Notes under the pieces: model-generated
Seen by the model: the letters and a program-made list of their open reading frames with translations, nothing else
Databases searched by the model: none
What the model was told of the DNA's origin: nothing
Made by a program: the position numbers and the translations under genes
In this document: positions 17,987 through 27,993 of the stretch, one piece after another
Position numbering within the stretch: position 1 is the stretch's first letter
Layout: each line of letters starts with the position of its first letter
Source: Aureicoccus marinus
Lineage (GTDB): Bacteria; Bacteroidota; Bacteroidia; Flavobacteriales; Flavobacteriaceae
DNA: 64,000 bases
NCBI RefSeq assembly: GCF_002954325.1
Contig: NZ_MQVX01000001.1
Span: 439,546 to 503,545 of the forward strand
Reading direction: 5' to 3'

Positions 17987-18578
17987 GGCCTTCGTTAAAG
18001 AGTAAATCCAAGCCGCTAGCATTTTTTATAAAACCATGGCGATCAGAGAAGACCTGTGGATAGACCGGAGGCTGGAATTGTATTTTCTTTTTAGCATTCA
18101 CCAAAAAACGCATATCCTTTATTTCGGTCTGACTTTCTAGTTCAAGAGGGGTTTGGTATTGGGTGGTTTTGTTTTCTTCAAAGGGAATGTCGAGCAGTTC
18201 ACACAACAGGCGGTGGCTGGCTAGGCAAATCTCGAGTAAGGAATCGCTGGGCTGCTCAAAAAAAGGAGCCAATTCATCTTCGTAGAATTCAAAATAAGGT
18301 GAGCTTCTGTAAGCGGCTTGCAGGCTTTTCCAGTGCAAAGAGGCCCATCGACTACTTTGATCTACCTGAACTTCGGCAGTTTTTTGTCTTTCGCTTCCCT
18401 CTTTTCGATGCAAGATCGGAATGCCTAGCATTTGGCGTCCCTGATCTGTCGCAATATAACAGCGGTTGCGGTAGGTTTGCTTTTGAAAATTATCACAGAC
18501 TTCCAGACGCACCTCCCCCTGGAGTTGAGCAACCAAACTCGCGATATTGGGGAAGTAGGAAGGTTGAAGCAGTATCAA
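17868..18578 (-). CDS. WbqC-like family protein
   Basis: The 236-aa product begins MILLQPSYFPNIASL and contains the family's LHWKSLQAAYRSSPYF and SLLEICLASHRLLCELL segments and the terminal LDLLFNEGPNA. WbqC-like proteins are often near glycan or lipid synthesis genes but lack a firm activity. In homologues the chain usually ends a few residues after LFNEGP. Here about 30 unrelated residues follow, read antisense through the conserved 3' end of the EEP gene, so the true stop may lie near 17950 and be hidden by an indel. The ATG overlaps the lepB stop by 4 bases. Confidence 0.8.
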   Translation of the reverse strand: MILLQPSYFPNIASLVAQLQGEVRLEVCDNFQKQTYRNRCYIATDQGRQMLGIPILHRKEGSERQKTAEVQVDQSSRWASLHWKSLQAAYRSSPYFEFYEDELAPFFEQPSDSLLEICLASHRLLCELLDIPFEENKTTQYQTPLELESQTEIKDMRFLVNAKKKIQFQPPVYPQVFSDRHGFIKNASGLDLLFNEGPNARSYLLSCPWLKADTVIPPESGNDRTSFGHRSSARAF

Positions 18579-20308
18579 GATTGCTTTTTCTTCTTTTTTC
18601 GGTAGAAGTCATACCCGAAATAGCCAGCGACGGCAATCAGGAAGTAGGGCAAGAACGAGATCGGTTTTCCGGAACCACCCACGGTAGTGAAAAAGCGGTC
18701 CCAACGGGGACTGCTTACCCAACTGAAGAAACCGTCGGTAAAGTTGTCAAAGGACAGCCAAATGAATACAGGCTTCCCGAGAATGTGATCGGCAGGAACA
18801 TAACCCCAGGTACGGCTGTCTTCTGAATTATCGCGGTTGTCTCCCATCATCCAGTAGTAGTCCATGGCGAAGGTGTATTCGCTGGTGGCCTGGCCATTGA
18901 TGAGGATTTGGTTTCCTTCCACTTCCAGGGTGTTGCCTTCGTAACGGGTAATGATTTGCTCGTAAAGAGGCAGGTTTTCTGCATTCAGCTTCACTGTTGC
19001 GCCTCTTTGCGGAATATAGATAGGACCAAACTGATCCCCATTCCAGGGATAAGCCTTTTCTTCCTGAGGGAAGGTGCCGTACTGGTACTGACCTTTGGGT
19101 TGTACAAAACGCACGACAGAGTCGACTAGAGACGACTTTCTGAGTTCGGTAACCATGTCATCGGTCAGACCGGCAACCCGTCTTACTGGGCGTTCTTCTG
19201 TTAATTGCAAACCTAGCTGCCCCAAGACCTTCGCTGGGATGCCTTTATGACCCGTTATGAGAAGAATTTTATTGGCTGCTGTCAGGCGGCGAGCTCCCAG
19301 AATGTAACCGGCCTCTGCCAAAAAATTCACAGCTGCTGCATTTTGTTGGGTATCGTCTGTTTTGAATTCCCGATTGAATTCATCGGCCCCAACCTCGGTG
19401 AGCAGGGTATGCGAGATTCCGCTCTTTCCGTAAACCCAATGGTTGTGCTGAGGCTTTGCCCGGTCACTGAGGATCAAACGCTCACCGTTCACATGCACAT
19501 AGCTGTCTATGATTTCTAAGGTATCACCTGGTGTTCCTACACATCGCTTGACGTAATTCGATCGCTTGTCAATAGGCTTGTAAACGCCGGGTCCATTGTC
19601 GCGAAAAACCCGAACCGTATCAACGGGCCAGCTGAAAACTACAATATCGTTCTTGTGGATTTTTTGGAATCCGGGCAGGCGCATATAAGGCAACTGTGGA
19701 CTCTTCAGGTACGACCTGGATCGGATCACAGGCAGTGTATCGTGTACCATAGGTGCAGCGACCGTGGTCATGGGAACCCGTGCCCCATAGTGGAACTTAC
19801 TCACAAACAAAAAATCACCTACACGCAAGGTGCGCTCCAGAGATCCTGTTGGTATGGCATAGGGTTGAATGAAATAGGTATGAACAAAGGTGGCAGCCAC
19901 TACGGCAAAAACAATGGAATTCACCCAATCTCCGCTCGCACTGGTGGGTTTTAGAGAACGTTCTGGTCGATAAACGACTTTGCTTTGGTCCTCGAAATAA
20001 GAAATGTAAAAATTATAGAAGCCCAACGATAGAATCGCGGCCCAGGTTTGCCAAACTTCTCTTTGGTTGAAGCTGCGGGCGGTTTCGACCCATATCACGG
20101 GGAACATCAAGAGGTTGATGATGGGTAAAAACAAAAGGGCGACCCACCAACGCGGTCTCCCAATGATGTCCATCAAGATGACGCCGTTGTAAATAGGTAC
20201 TGCGGCTTGCCACATCGGGCGGCCGGCTTTAACATAGAGTTTCCAGGTTCCGGCAAAATGTAAGGCCTGAACGATAAAAAAGAACAAAATCCACTGTCCC
20301 CAAGTCAT
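18575..20308 (-). CDS. lepB: Signal peptidase I, large Bacteroidota form
   Basis: The 577-aa protein has three hydrophobic segments in the first 105 residues. Another transmembrane helix (about 130-148) leads to the catalytic serine in IPTGSLERTL (Ser156). The catalytic lysine is in YVKRCVGTPGDT (Lys254), and GDNRDNSEDSRTWG is near the C-terminus. It removes signal peptides from exported proteins at the outer face of the inner membrane. About 250 residues between the lysine and the GDNRDNS box make it much longer than E. coli LepB, as is usual in this phylum. A C-terminal hydrophobic helix and lysine tail end the chain. Confidence 0.93.
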   Translation of the reverse strand: MTWGQWILFFFIVQALHFAGTWKLYVKAGRPMWQAAVPIYNGVILMDIIGRPRWWVALLFLPIINLLMFPVIWVETARSFNQREVWQTWAAILSLGFYNFYISYFEDQSKVVYRPERSLKPTSASGDWVNSIVFAVVAATFVHTYFIQPYAIPTGSLERTLRVGDFLFVSKFHYGARVPMTTVAAPMVHDTLPVIRSRSYLKSPQLPYMRLPGFQKIHKNDIVVFSWPVDTVRVFRDNGPGVYKPIDKRSNYVKRCVGTPGDTLEIIDSYVHVNGERLILSDRAKPQHNHWVYGKSGISHTLLTEVGADEFNREFKTDDTQQNAAAVNFLAEAGYILGARRLTAANKILLITGHKGIPAKVLGQLGLQLTEERPVRRVAGLTDDMVTELRKSSLVDSVVRFVQPKGQYQYGTFPQEEKAYPWNGDQFGPIYIPQRGATVKLNAENLPLYEQIITRYEGNTLEVEGNQILINGQATSEYTFAMDYYWMMGDNRDNSEDSRTWGYVPADHILGKPVFIWLSFDNFTDGFFSWVSSPRWDRFFTTVGGSGKPISFLPYFLIAVAGYFGYDFYRKKKKKQS

Positions 20309-20331
20309 GTTCGATTGGTTTTATAGCGTTC

Positions 20332-20339
20332 CAAATATA
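20332..20339 (-). promoter_or_regulatory. Candidate -7 promoter element for lepB
   Basis: On the minus strand this reads TATATTTG, matching TAnnTTTG, 23 bases before the lepB ATG at 20308. It would give lepB a promoter independent of dapB. No clear -33 TTG is present. Confidence 0.4.
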
Positions 20340-20349
20340 CTTGTTGTTT

Positions 20350-21075
20350 TCAGGATGAAGGGAGGTTTAACACATCTTTCATAGTAAAGACGCCGCTTTT
20401 CCCCTGTATCCACTCCGCAGCGATGACCGCTCCAAGGGCAAATCCATCGCGATTGTGTGCTGTATGAATCAGTTCCACCTGATCCACTTCGCTTGAGTAG
20501 GTGAGGTGATGGGTTCCTGGGACCTCTCCTTCCCGATAGGCTCGAATGGGCAGATCACGGCTGTTGTCAGGATGCTTGCCTTCCTCTACCAAGGAGTAAC
20601 CGGTGTAGTCTGTGTGTTTGATGAGGTCTTCCGCAAGAGTGATTGCAGTTCCACTGGGAGCGTCCAGCTTATGAATGTGGTGGGTTTCTGAGAGCTCTGC
20701 TCTATACTCTTTACGGGCACCCATCAACTGGGCCAAATAGCTGTTTAGAGCAAAAAATAAATTTACGCCCAGACTAAAATTGGATGCGTACAAGAAGGCT
20801 CCCTTTTGCTGTTGGCACAATTCAAGGGCTTCTTCATAGCGATCAAGCCAGCCTGTAGTCCCAGAAATGACCGGAATACCTGCCGTGAGCCCTTTTTCAA
20901 TATTTCCGAAAGCCACTTCGGGCAGACTGAAGTCGATGATGACATCGGCTTCTTCCCAAGGATCCGTTTCTGTACCGTCGTTGATTCGTGCGCAGATGTG
21001 GTGGCCTCTGGAGAGGGCAATACGTTCAATCGCCTTGCCCATTTTTCCGTATCCGAAAAGTGCAATTTTACTCAT
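20350..21075 (-). CDS. dapB: 4-hydroxy-tetrahydrodipicolinate reductase
   Basis: The 241-aa protein has an N-terminal nucleotide-binding motif (ALFGYGKMGKAIE), the PVISGTTGW segment, the catalytic SETHHIHKLDAPSGTA (His-His and Lys) and a C-terminal HTAHNRDGFALGAVIAA. It reduces the product of DapA with NAD(P)H in the pathway to meso-diaminopimelate and lysine, feeding peptidoglycan synthesis. Length is slightly below the E. coli enzyme, as is usual for Bacteroidota. It lies 18 bases after the DUF5683 gene, in a parA-parB-DUF5683-dapB run on the minus strand. Confidence 0.96.
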   Translation of the reverse strand: MSKIALFGYGKMGKAIERIALSRGHHICARINDGTETDPWEEADVIIDFSLPEVAFGNIEKGLTAGIPVISGTTGWLDRYEEALELCQQQKGAFLYASNFSLGVNLFFALNSYLAQLMGARKEYRAELSETHHIHKLDAPSGTAITLAEDLIKHTDYTGYSLVEEGKHPDNSRDLPIRAYREGEVPGTHHLTYSSEVDQVELIHTAHNRDGFALGAVIAAEWIQGKSGVFTMKDVLNLPSS

Positions 21076-21093
21076 GCTTCGGCGGTTCTAAAC

Positions 21094-21723
21094 CTAAAAT
21101 TTTATTTGAAAGGCCATCCCGTAGTACGGGTTCATCATGAAGGGATCCCGTTCCAGAAAGGGCTGAAAATCAATGGTGAGTTCCTCGCTGACGTTGTACT
21201 GTTTGAGGTGGGCGTCCACGTTGGCATCGATAATGTTTAGTGCGTAGAGGACGATGGTGATCAAAAGAGAAAGATCCCGGTCTTCCTGAAAGCGCACTTG
21301 CGCATCTTCTAAAGCGGTATCCGATACATCGGGCCCTAAACCATCCCCGTTGATATCGTAAAACTCGTCCGTCACTAAGCCCGCTTTTCGCGCCTTAAAG
21401 GCATCGCGGTAGCGGTTGTATTGGGTATTGTTAAAGTTATAAGCGTAGACTCCCGTTCCTAAGGCGGCGTAAACCAAAGGTACTTTCCAGTATCGCTTGT
21501 TGTAGGCCTGGCCTAATCCAGGTAAAAGGGCGGAATAAAAGGCAGCCCGGCTCGGAGCCAAAGGATTGATCTTTCGCTTGACCACTTCTTCTACCTTAAA
21601 ACCACGACCATTCAAATTCTGAGCAAGCGAATCGGTATCACTCTGGCGGGGAATACTGTCTTGCTGAGCAAACAACAGCCCAGTACAAAAGAATAAAAAG
21701 ATCGCTAGGGTCTTATTCGCCAC
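21094..21723 (-). CDS. DUF5683 membrane protein
   Basis: The 209-aa protein has an N-terminal signal (IFLFFCTGLLFAQQ) and a conserved body: SRAAFYSALLPGLGQAYNKRYWKVPLVYAALGTG, then a second hydrophobic stretch (LLITIVLYALNIIDANVDAHL). This is the DUF5683 signature. The short P-G-L-G-Q-A-Y-N-K-R-Y-W motif is shared by many small Bacteroidota membrane proteins of unknown role. Its start overlaps the end of parB by 11 bases and dapB follows closely, a gene order that recurs in Flavobacteriia. Confidence 0.85.
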   Translation of the reverse strand: MANKTLAIFLFFCTGLLFAQQDSIPRQSDTDSLAQNLNGRGFKVEEVVKRKINPLAPSRAAFYSALLPGLGQAYNKRYWKVPLVYAALGTGVYAYNFNNTQYNRYRDAFKARKAGLVTDEFYDINGDGLGPDVSDTALEDAQVRFQEDRDLSLLITIVLYALNIIDANVDAHLKQYNVSEELTIDFQPFLERDPFMMNPYYGMAFQIKF

Positions 21724-22621
21724 TACTTAAGAGTTTTTTCAAGCGCTTAAAGTCTTCTTTGGAGTGAAAAGGAATTACAATTTTACCTTTTCCTCGGGCG
21801 GAACTGCTCACCTGCACAGCCGTTTCCAAGTAGTCTTCAATGGCCTCAACATGTTTGGAAATATAGGAGGGGAGTTCGGGACTAGCAGAACTTCCTTTAC
21901 TGGTTTTCTGGTCCTTATCCTTGTATTGTTTAACCAATTGTTCAGTGGCTCGGACCGAAAGTTGTTGATTCTTTATCTTTTCAAAGAGGCCCAATTGATC
22001 CTCTTCAATATCGACGTTGACCAGCGCTCGTCCGTGGCCCATACTGAGCTGGCCATCGCGCATGGCGTTTTGTAATTGCGGATGTAATTTGAGTAACCGG
22101 AGGTAATTGGTGATGGTCGATCTCTTTTTCCCCACCCGCTCACTCAATTTTTCTTGGGTCAAGCTGACATCGTCGATCAAGCGCTGGTAGGAGAGGGCGA
22201 TCTCAATCGGATCGAGATCTTCCCTTTGTATGTTTTCGACCAAAGCCATCTCGAGAGACTCCTGGTCATTGGCAATTCGAATATAGGCAGGAATAGTCTT
22301 CTTCCCGAGTAATTTAGAGGCTCTGAATCTTCGCTCACCCGATACCAACTGGAAGGTGTTGAAACCGATCTTTCTTACGGTAATGGGCTGAATGATACCC
22401 AATTCGCGAATAGATCCGGCCAACTCTTTTAGGGCTTCGTCATTAAAAACCGTACGGGGTTGAAATGGGTTGACCTCAATAGAATCGAGTTCCAATTCCA
22501 CCACATTCCCAATCACCTGGTCTGCGTTCTTATCGTCGACCGACTTGATGTCATTTTCAGGATCTTTGAGCAGGGCTGAAAGGCCTCTTCCTAATGCTTG
22601 TTTTTTCGCTGCGCTCGCCAC
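21713..22621 (-). CDS. parB: Chromosome-partitioning protein ParB
   Basis: The 302-aa protein begins with a basic tail and GLSALLKD. The ParB/Spo0J CTPase domain follows (about 40-130) with NPFQPR and the VSGERRFRASKLLG box. Next are the KorB-like helix-turn-helix region (LTQEKLSERVGKKRSTITNYLRLLKL) and a C-terminal dimerisation domain. It loads at parS sites and spreads as a sliding clamp to segregate the origin region. It directly follows parA (start and stop abut). I looked for a parS-like inverted repeat around CACGTG and found none convincing in this window. Confidence 0.95.
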   Translation of the reverse strand: MASAAKKQALGRGLSALLKDPENDIKSVDDKNADQVIGNVVELELDSIEVNPFQPRTVFNDEALKELAGSIRELGIIQPITVRKIGFNTFQLVSGERRFRASKLLGKKTIPAYIRIANDQESLEMALVENIQREDLDPIEIALSYQRLIDDVSLTQEKLSERVGKKRSTITNYLRLLKLHPQLQNAMRDGQLSMGHGRALVNVDIEEDQLGLFEKIKNQQLSVRATEQLVKQYKDKDQKTSKGSSASPELPSYISKHVEAIEDYLETAVQVSSSARGKGKIVIPFHSKEDFKRLKKLLSSGE

Positions 22622-23398
22622 CTACTGTACTTTCTCTTTGTTCTTATTCAAAATTTCGTTGGCCAGGTTGAGGTAATTGGATGCCCCCCGGCTACTCGCG
22701 TCGTATTTAATAATACTCTCTCCAAAACTTGGAGCCTCGCTGAGTTTGACGTTTCGTTGGATGATGGTGTCAAATACCATATCAGAAAAGTGCTTTCTCA
22801 CTTCTTCCACGACCTGATTGGACAAGCGTAAACGAGAATCAAACATGGTGAGGAGCATTCCTTCAATATCCAGTTCACTGTTGTGTAATCGCTGTACACT
22901 TTTGACGGTGTTCAACAGTTTGCCCAAACCTTCCAAGGCGTAGTACTCACACTGGATTGGAATGATCACCGAGTCTGCAGCAGTCAGTGCATTCAGGGTT
23001 AAAAGACCAAGCGAAGGAGCGCAGTCGATTAAGATATAATCGTACTCCTCACGAAGCTTAGAAACGGCTTCCTTCATCATGTACTCCCGGTTGTCCTTGT
23101 CGACAAGTTCAATCTCGATCGCAACCAGGTCGATATGCGCTGGAATGAGATCGACATTAGGCGAACTGCTCTTGACAATAACATCGTAAGGACTCGCGGT
23201 GTGTTCGAGTAATTGGTAGGTGCCTAATTCTACGGTATCCACCTCTACTCCAAGGCCTGAAGTGGCATTGGCCTGGGGGTCCGCATCAATCAACAACACC
23301 TTCTTTTCCAGAACTCCCAAAGAGGCTGCGAGGTTGACTGTAGTGGTTGTTTTACCTACACCGCCTTTTTGATTAGCAACGGCTATTATTTTGCCCAT
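22622..23398 (-). CDS. parA: Chromosome-partitioning ATPase ParA
   Basis: The 258-aa protein has the deviant Walker A motif KGGVGKTTTTVNLAA (about 10-24), DADPQANATSGLG, and DCAPSLGLLTLNAL (Walker B region), typical of Soj/ParA. It binds DNA in its ATP dimer form and is released by ParB to move the origin region. It is the first gene of the minus-strand partition operon. An 80-base gap separates it from the mutase large-subunit gene upstream. Confidence 0.96.
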   Translation of the reverse strand: MGKIIAVANQKGGVGKTTTTVNLAASLGVLEKKVLLIDADPQANATSGLGVEVDTVELGTYQLLEHTASPYDVIVKSSSPNVDLIPAHIDLVAIEIELVDKDNREYMMKEAVSKLREEYDYILIDCAPSLGLLTLNALTAADSVIIPIQCEYYALEGLGKLLNTVKSVQRLHNSELDIEGMLLTMFDSRLRLSNQVVEEVRKHFSDMVFDTIIQRNVKLSEAPSFGESIIKYDASSRGASNYLNLANEILNKNKEKVQ

Positions 23399-23478
23399 TA
23401 ATCAGTAGTTGAAGGTTAAAAGTACAATATATCTTGCGGCTGGAAAACGCAAAATTGTTAACAGTCGGTGGATAACCT

Positions 23479-25523
23479 TTATTTCTTCGAAATTGCGTTG
23501 AGAATTTCAATTGCGGTCTCACTGATCTTCGTGCCTGGCCCAAATACAGCAAGGGCTCCAGCATCAAAAAGAGCGGGATAATCTTGTCGGGGAATTACCC
23601 CTCCTACAATCACGCGAATATCGCCTCGTTTATAGGCTTCCAGTTCTTTGATGACCTCGGGAACCAGGGTGTTGTGGCCACCGGCAAGGGAAGAGATACC
23701 CAAGAAGTGGACATCGTTTTCGACAGCCTGTTTAGCGACTTCGGCTGGGGTTTGAAAGAGCGGCCCGATATCGACATCAAAGCCCAAATCCGCATAGGCG
23801 GTAGAAACCACTTTGGCACCGCGATCGTGACCGTCTTGGCCCATTTTTGCAATCAAAATTCTGGGTCGACGCCCTTCCTCCTCCGCAAAGGCATCTGCCA
23901 AGCTTTGGCCTCTTCAAAACTGGGGTCCTTTTTAATTTCTTTAGAATACACGCCTGTAAAGGATTTGATTTCGGCTTGGTAGCGCCCAAAAGACTTTTCC
24001 AGAGCCAGACTTATCTCGCCCAAGGAGGCTCTTTCCCGTGCTGCACGAACCGCCAACTCAAGCAAATTTTCTGCTGCATTACCTGCTTGTATGGCCTCTG
24101 CAGCCTGCTCTAATGCTTTTAAGCACTCTTGGGTTTTCGCTTCGTTGCGCTGCTGCCGAAGTGCTTTGAGTCCTTCTAGTTGGCCTTGGCGAACTTTTTG
24201 GTTGTCTACCGCCAGAATCTGAAGTTCCTCTTCTTCCTCTAAGGTATAACAATTGACACCAACAATTTTTTCTTGCCCACTGTCAATGCGCGCTTGCTTC
24301 CGCGCAGCGGCTTCTTCAATGCGCATTTTAGGGAGGCCCGCTTCAATAGCCTTGGTCATCCCGCCCATGGCTTCGACCTCCTCGATCAATTGCCAGGCCT
24401 CTTCGGCAATCTCGGCGGTGAGTTTTTCCATTTGGTGACTGCCTCCCCAAGGATCCACTGCTCGGGTAATCTGGGATTCTTGCTGGAGGAAGAGTTGGGT
24501 GTTCCGAGCTATCCGTGCCGAAAAATCCGTTGGTAGAGCAATGGCCTCATCCAGGGCATTGGTATGCAAGCTTTGGGTTCCGCCAAAGGCAGCGGCCATG
24601 GCTTCGATATTGGTGCGCGCCACATTGTTAAAGGGGTCTTGCTCGGTCAAACTCCATCCACTGGTTTGGCTGTGTGTACGCAACATGAGGGATTTCTCAT
24701 TTTCTGGTCCGAACTGACGTACCAACTTGGTCCAGAGCATGCGCCCGGCTCTCATTTTAGCGATTTCGGTAAAATGACGCATTCCAATCCCCCAGAAGAA
24801 AGAAAGTCGGGGGGCGAATTGATCAATTTGGAGACCGGCAGCCAATCCTGTTCGGATGTATTCCAAGCCATCAGCCAGGGTGTAGGCCAATTCCAAGGCA
24901 GCAGGAGCGCCAGCTTCGTGCATATGGTAGCCCGAAATACTGATACTGTTGAATCGGGGCATATGCTCGCTGGTATACCCGATGATATCCGAAACAATTT
25001 TCATGGATGGGCTCGGTGGATAGATATAGGTGTTGCGGACCATGAATTCCTTGAGAATATCATTCTGAATGGTGCCGGCCAATTGGGCAGGGGCTACGCC
25101 TTGTTCTTCTGCAGCGACGATATAAAAGGCCATTATGGGCAGAACGGCCCCGTTCATGGTCATGGAAACCGACATTTTGTCCAGGGGAATTCCCTCAAAC
25201 AAACGCTTCATGTCTTCCACAGAGTCAATGGCCACCCCAGCTTTACCCACATCGCCAATTACCCGCTCATTATCACTGTCATAGCCTCGGTGGGTGGGAA
25301 GATCAAAAGCCACGGACAATCCCTTTTGCCCGGCCGCCAGGTTTCTTCGGTAGAAGGCATTGCTCTCTTCAGCCGTTGAAAAACCAGCGTATTGTCTTAT
25401 GGTCCAAGGTCTTTGCACATACATACTGGGGTAGGGCCCTCTTAAAAAAGGAGGGAGGCCCGCCGCAAAGCCGAGATGATGGACGGTCTGTTCCGTATGG
25501 GGAGTTGCTTTTTTACTGCTCAT
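23479..25523 (-). CDS. scpA: Methylmalonyl-CoA mutase large (catalytic) subunit, split by a frameshift
   Basis: Two frames make a 681-residue mutase. The first (25523 to 23853) carries the TIM-barrel catalytic domain, including [33 protein letters not shown] and [15 protein letters not shown]. The second (23901 to 23479) is the cobalamin-binding domain with [10 protein letters not shown] (the DxHxxG ligand motif) and ends [10 protein letters not shown]. They join at the GG on the minus strand (CC at 23898-23899); one extra G gives [18 protein letters not shown]. The enzyme interconverts methylmalonyl-CoA and succinyl-CoA with adenosylcobalamin. The small subunit is immediately upstream with a 4-base overlap. 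Confidence 0.88.
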
Positions 25524-26896
25524 GAAGTACTCGTCGTTTTTTCTTCTTGCATTCTGGCCTTCTCTTTAGAGGCTGAAAGTCTTCGCAGAGGAAGAGGTTC
25601 GATCAGGGTCTTTTCATTTCTAGGAGCCGGGAAGGCCGTCGCGGCATACATAGCCATTTGATCATCGGGATTGGGGTATTTATTGGTCCCGATCAGCACG
25701 AGCTCTCCCTGGTCAAAAAGCCCCTGTTCCTTTTCTGCGGATTGGCGAATCCGCTTTTGAAGTCTTCCGGTATGCAAGGCATCCAAAAGACCCCCTTCTT
25801 TTTCCCAACGCACCCACAAGGCATGAGCTTTTTCGACTAGCTGGGCCGTTAGGGCTTCGACGTAGTAACTGCCGTCGGTAAATCCGGCATGCAGTCCACT
25901 TTCGTGTTTTAGGAGCAGCAATTGGTTTCGTGCAATGCGGTGCCCAAAGTCGTTGCTGTTGCCGTAGATGACATCGTAAGGGGCATTGTAGATCAAGTCA
26001 GCCCCACCGAGGATTCCGGCCATACACTCCGAACAAGAGCGCAGTAAATTGACGTTGTAGTCATACACCGTCTTGTTGCGAAGGGCTGGCGTTGCTGTGA
26101 GGTGAATGTTTAGTTCTGGCCACTTTTGTTGCACCAAAGTGCGTAAAGCGCGAAGCTTAGCTATTTCATAAAAGTAATTGGGGCCAATTCCTATGCGTAC
26201 CCGAAGGGCAGTAATCTTACCCGCTAGTTTTGGGTGTTCGATGTAGGCTTGCATATGTCCCAGAATTGCGGACAACTGTTCGGTGGCGTTGGCTCCGCTG
26301 TTGGCATAGGGCAAGGCATCGATCCCAAGGAAGGCCTCTCCATGCAGCTGCTCGGCCAGCTTGCTAAGTGATTCCCATTCCTTATCCAAAGTAGAAGGCC
26401 AATTACCTGTGGTACACAGTTGACCAATGGGATCGTGAAAAAAGTGTACTCCGTTTTGTTGTTTTTGAACAGGTCCCGTTAAGCTGTCCAAGGCCCATTG
26501 CGGCCAGTGTTCTGTTCTCATGTAGAGCGGAAAAGGAAGTTCCAGGAGCTGATCCAGCTCTTCTTTATTTTCGGGAATAAAGGATTCGACCCAGAAGGCT
26601 TCCATGCCTTGCTGATGGCCTTCTTCACTGAGAATTTTTAAACTCCTGAACGAAAGGGGTTGTTCATCGGCATAGAATCCAAGCCCCTGCGTTAAGGTCC
26701 AGTCTTTAGGGGGTTCTATTGCAGGGAGTTCAGGATAGTCTTCTGCCGTATAAAAAGGCTTGGTCGCAATCCCTTCCGGGGAATTCCACACCAGGGTGGA
26801 TTGGTAATCCGCACCCTTGAGGGCAACCTGTATTTTTTGTTTCCAGGCCGCGTCGCTCGGCTTATCAAATTCCGAAAACAAATCAGGGTTCTTCAT
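25520..26896 (-). CDS. Methylmalonyl-CoA mutase small (non-catalytic) subunit
   Basis: The 458-aa protein aligns in layout with the mutase barrel (for example [81 protein letters not shown]). It lacks a C-terminal cobalamin domain with DxHxxG, as expected for the small beta subunit. It forms a heterodimer with the large subunit, and the genes overlap by 4 bases. The ATG overlaps the end of the upstream DivIC-like gene by 14 bases, so expression is likely linked. Confidence 0.88.
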   Translation of the reverse strand: MKNPDLFSEFDKPSDAAWKQKIQVALKGADYQSTLVWNSPEGIATKPFYTAEDYPELPAIEPPKDWTLTQGLGFYADEQPLSFRSLKILSEEGHQQGMEAFWVESFIPENKEELDQLLELPFPLYMRTEHWPQWALDSLTGPVQKQQNGVHFFHDPIGQLCTTGNWPSTLDKEWESLSKLAEQLHGEAFLGIDALPYANSGANATEQLSAILGHMQAYIEHPKLAGKITALRVRIGIGPNYFYEIAKLRALRTLVQQKWPELNIHLTATPALRNKTVYDYNVNLLRSCSECMAGILGGADLIYNAPYDVIYGNSNDFGHRIARNQLLLLKHESGLHAGFTDGSYYVEALTAQLVEKAHALWVRWEKEGGLLDALHTGRLQKRIRQSAEKEQGLFDQGELVLIGTNKYPNPDDQMAMYAATAFPAPRNEKTLIEPLPLRRLSASKEKARMQEEKTTSTS

Positions 26897-27194
26897 TCTG
26901 CTTTTTTATGCTGTCCAGGTGCTCGATGACAAACACCTCTTCGTTTTCTTTCTGCATCCCGTAACGTTCCCGGGCGTAGCGTTCCAGTTCTTTGGGATCT
27001 TCCAGGGCTTTCAGTAAATCCTGGTCTTTACTGATTTCCTTTTCGAGCTGGGCTTTCTCGTATTGCAACTGATCAATCTCTTTACTTAATTCCTGGTGGA
27101 TTTGAAAAGAATTGGTGTCAAAGAAAAGCATCCAGACCACAAAGAGGGTCAGGACGATCAGGTAGATGTTTTTTGCGTATTTAAGATACCCCAT
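26883..27194 (-). CDS. FtsB/DivIC-like septum formation initiator
   Basis: The 103-aa protein has a short cytoplasmic start, one transmembrane segment (IYLIVLTLFVVWMLFF), a coiled coil (EIDQLQYEKAQLEKEISKDQDLLKALEDP) and the family's terminal ELERYARERYGMQKENEEVFVIE. It is expected to work in the FtsL/FtsB/FtsQ division complex in the inner membrane. The start overlaps the end of udk by 14 bases and its stop overlaps the mutase small-subunit gene, a tightly packed gene order common in Flavobacteriia. Confidence 0.88.
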   Translation of the reverse strand: MGYLKYAKNIYLIVLTLFVVWMLFFDTNSFQIHQELSKEIDQLQYEKAQLEKEISKDQDLLKALEDPKELERYARERYGMQKENEEVFVIEHLDSIKKQNEEP

Positions 27195-27804
27195 GCTGTT
27201 GAATTTCGGATTGAAGCATACGGCTCAACCAACGTGTGTTGGCCGGTTTGTGATCGTAATTGGGTACGATAAAATCTGCACAGGAGCGGGTAGGGGCCAC
27301 AAAGGCGTCATACATCGGCTTCACCACTTCGCGATAACGCTGGATGGATTTATCCAGGTCGTGGCCTCGTTCACTGAGATCTCTTCTCATTCTGCGCAAG
27401 AGACGTTCGTCGGTGTCGGCTTCAATAAATAGTTTAAGGTTAAAGAGGTCCCGCAGTGCAGGGGGGTGGAAGACCAAGATTCCTTCGACAATGAGAATCG
27501 CTTTGGGTTCAATTCGAAGGGTTTCCGCCAGACGGGTTTCCTCAACAAAAGAATAACAGGGACAGTCGATGCCTTTTCCGGCTTGTAATTCTTTGATCTG
27601 GGACAGCATCAAATCGAAATCTATGGAGTCGGGATGGTCAAAATTGACCCGACTTCTCTCTTCTCGGGACATATGCCCCAGATCCTTGTAGTAGAAATCT
27701 TGAGAGAGTACGCTAACGGCCTCTTTGGGCAAGTCCGCAACGAGTTGATCGACAACCGTTGTTTTGCCACAACCTGTACCTCCAGAAACCCCAATTATCA
27801 GCAT
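27181..27804 (-). CDS. udk: Uridine kinase
   Basis: I choose the ATG at 27804, giving 207 aa that begins MLIIGVSGGTGCGKTT with a P-loop at once. A TTG at 27822 would extend the protein, but it lies next to the -7 promoter box, upstream of where transcription should begin. Other motifs are FDHPDSIDFDLM, VEGILVFHPPALRDLFNLKLFIEAD and RRDLSERGHDLD. The enzyme phosphorylates uridine and cytidine to the monophosphates in pyrimidine salvage. It is the first gene of the udk-divIC-mutase transcript. Confidence 0.93.
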   Translation of the reverse strand: MLIIGVSGGTGCGKTTVVDQLVADLPKEAVSVLSQDFYYKDLGHMSREERSRVNFDHPDSIDFDLMLSQIKELQAGKGIDCPCYSFVEETRLAETLRIEPKAILIVEGILVFHPPALRDLFNLKLFIEADTDERLLRRMRRDLSERGHDLDKSIQRYREVVKPMYDAFVAPTRSCADFIVPNYDHKPANTRWLSRMLQSEIQQHGVS

Positions 27805-27819
27805 AGTTATTCTTTGGTT

Positions 27820-27827
27820 CAAAAATA
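27820..27827 (-). promoter_or_regulatory. -7 promoter element for the udk operon
   Basis: Minus-strand TATTTTTG matches TAnnTTTG and ends 16 bases before the udk ATG at 27804. This position decides against the longer TTG start. No clear -33 element was seen. Confidence 0.55.
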
Positions 27828-27929
27828 AGAAATCCTAGAGGCATCCTTCGGAACTTTGGAAGCGAAAGATCATCCCTTCCTCTTCTTTATTCCAAGAAAA
27901 ATTTCAGGACAAGGCTGGATTCTGCAGTA

Positions 27930-27937
27930 TAGCTTTG
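27930..27937 (+). promoter_or_regulatory. Candidate -7 promoter element for the acyl-CoA carboxylase operon
   Basis: TAGCTTTG matches TAnnTTTG and lies 56 bases before the biotin-carrier gene ATG. It has no good -33 partner, so it is tentative. Confidence 0.4.
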
Positions 27938-27993
27938 GGGAATGATCGAGATTAGTAGTAATTTCAACAACTTTTAATTTTCGACCTCATTTC

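Noticed and set aside
20350..23478. parS site near parAB
   Set aside because: I found no convincing inverted repeat of the known parS type in or around the operon; CACGTG words elsewhere lack the flanking match.
24564..25379. Long open plus-strand frame (271 codons)
   Set aside because: It is antisense to the mutase catalytic domain, which is clearly recognisable.
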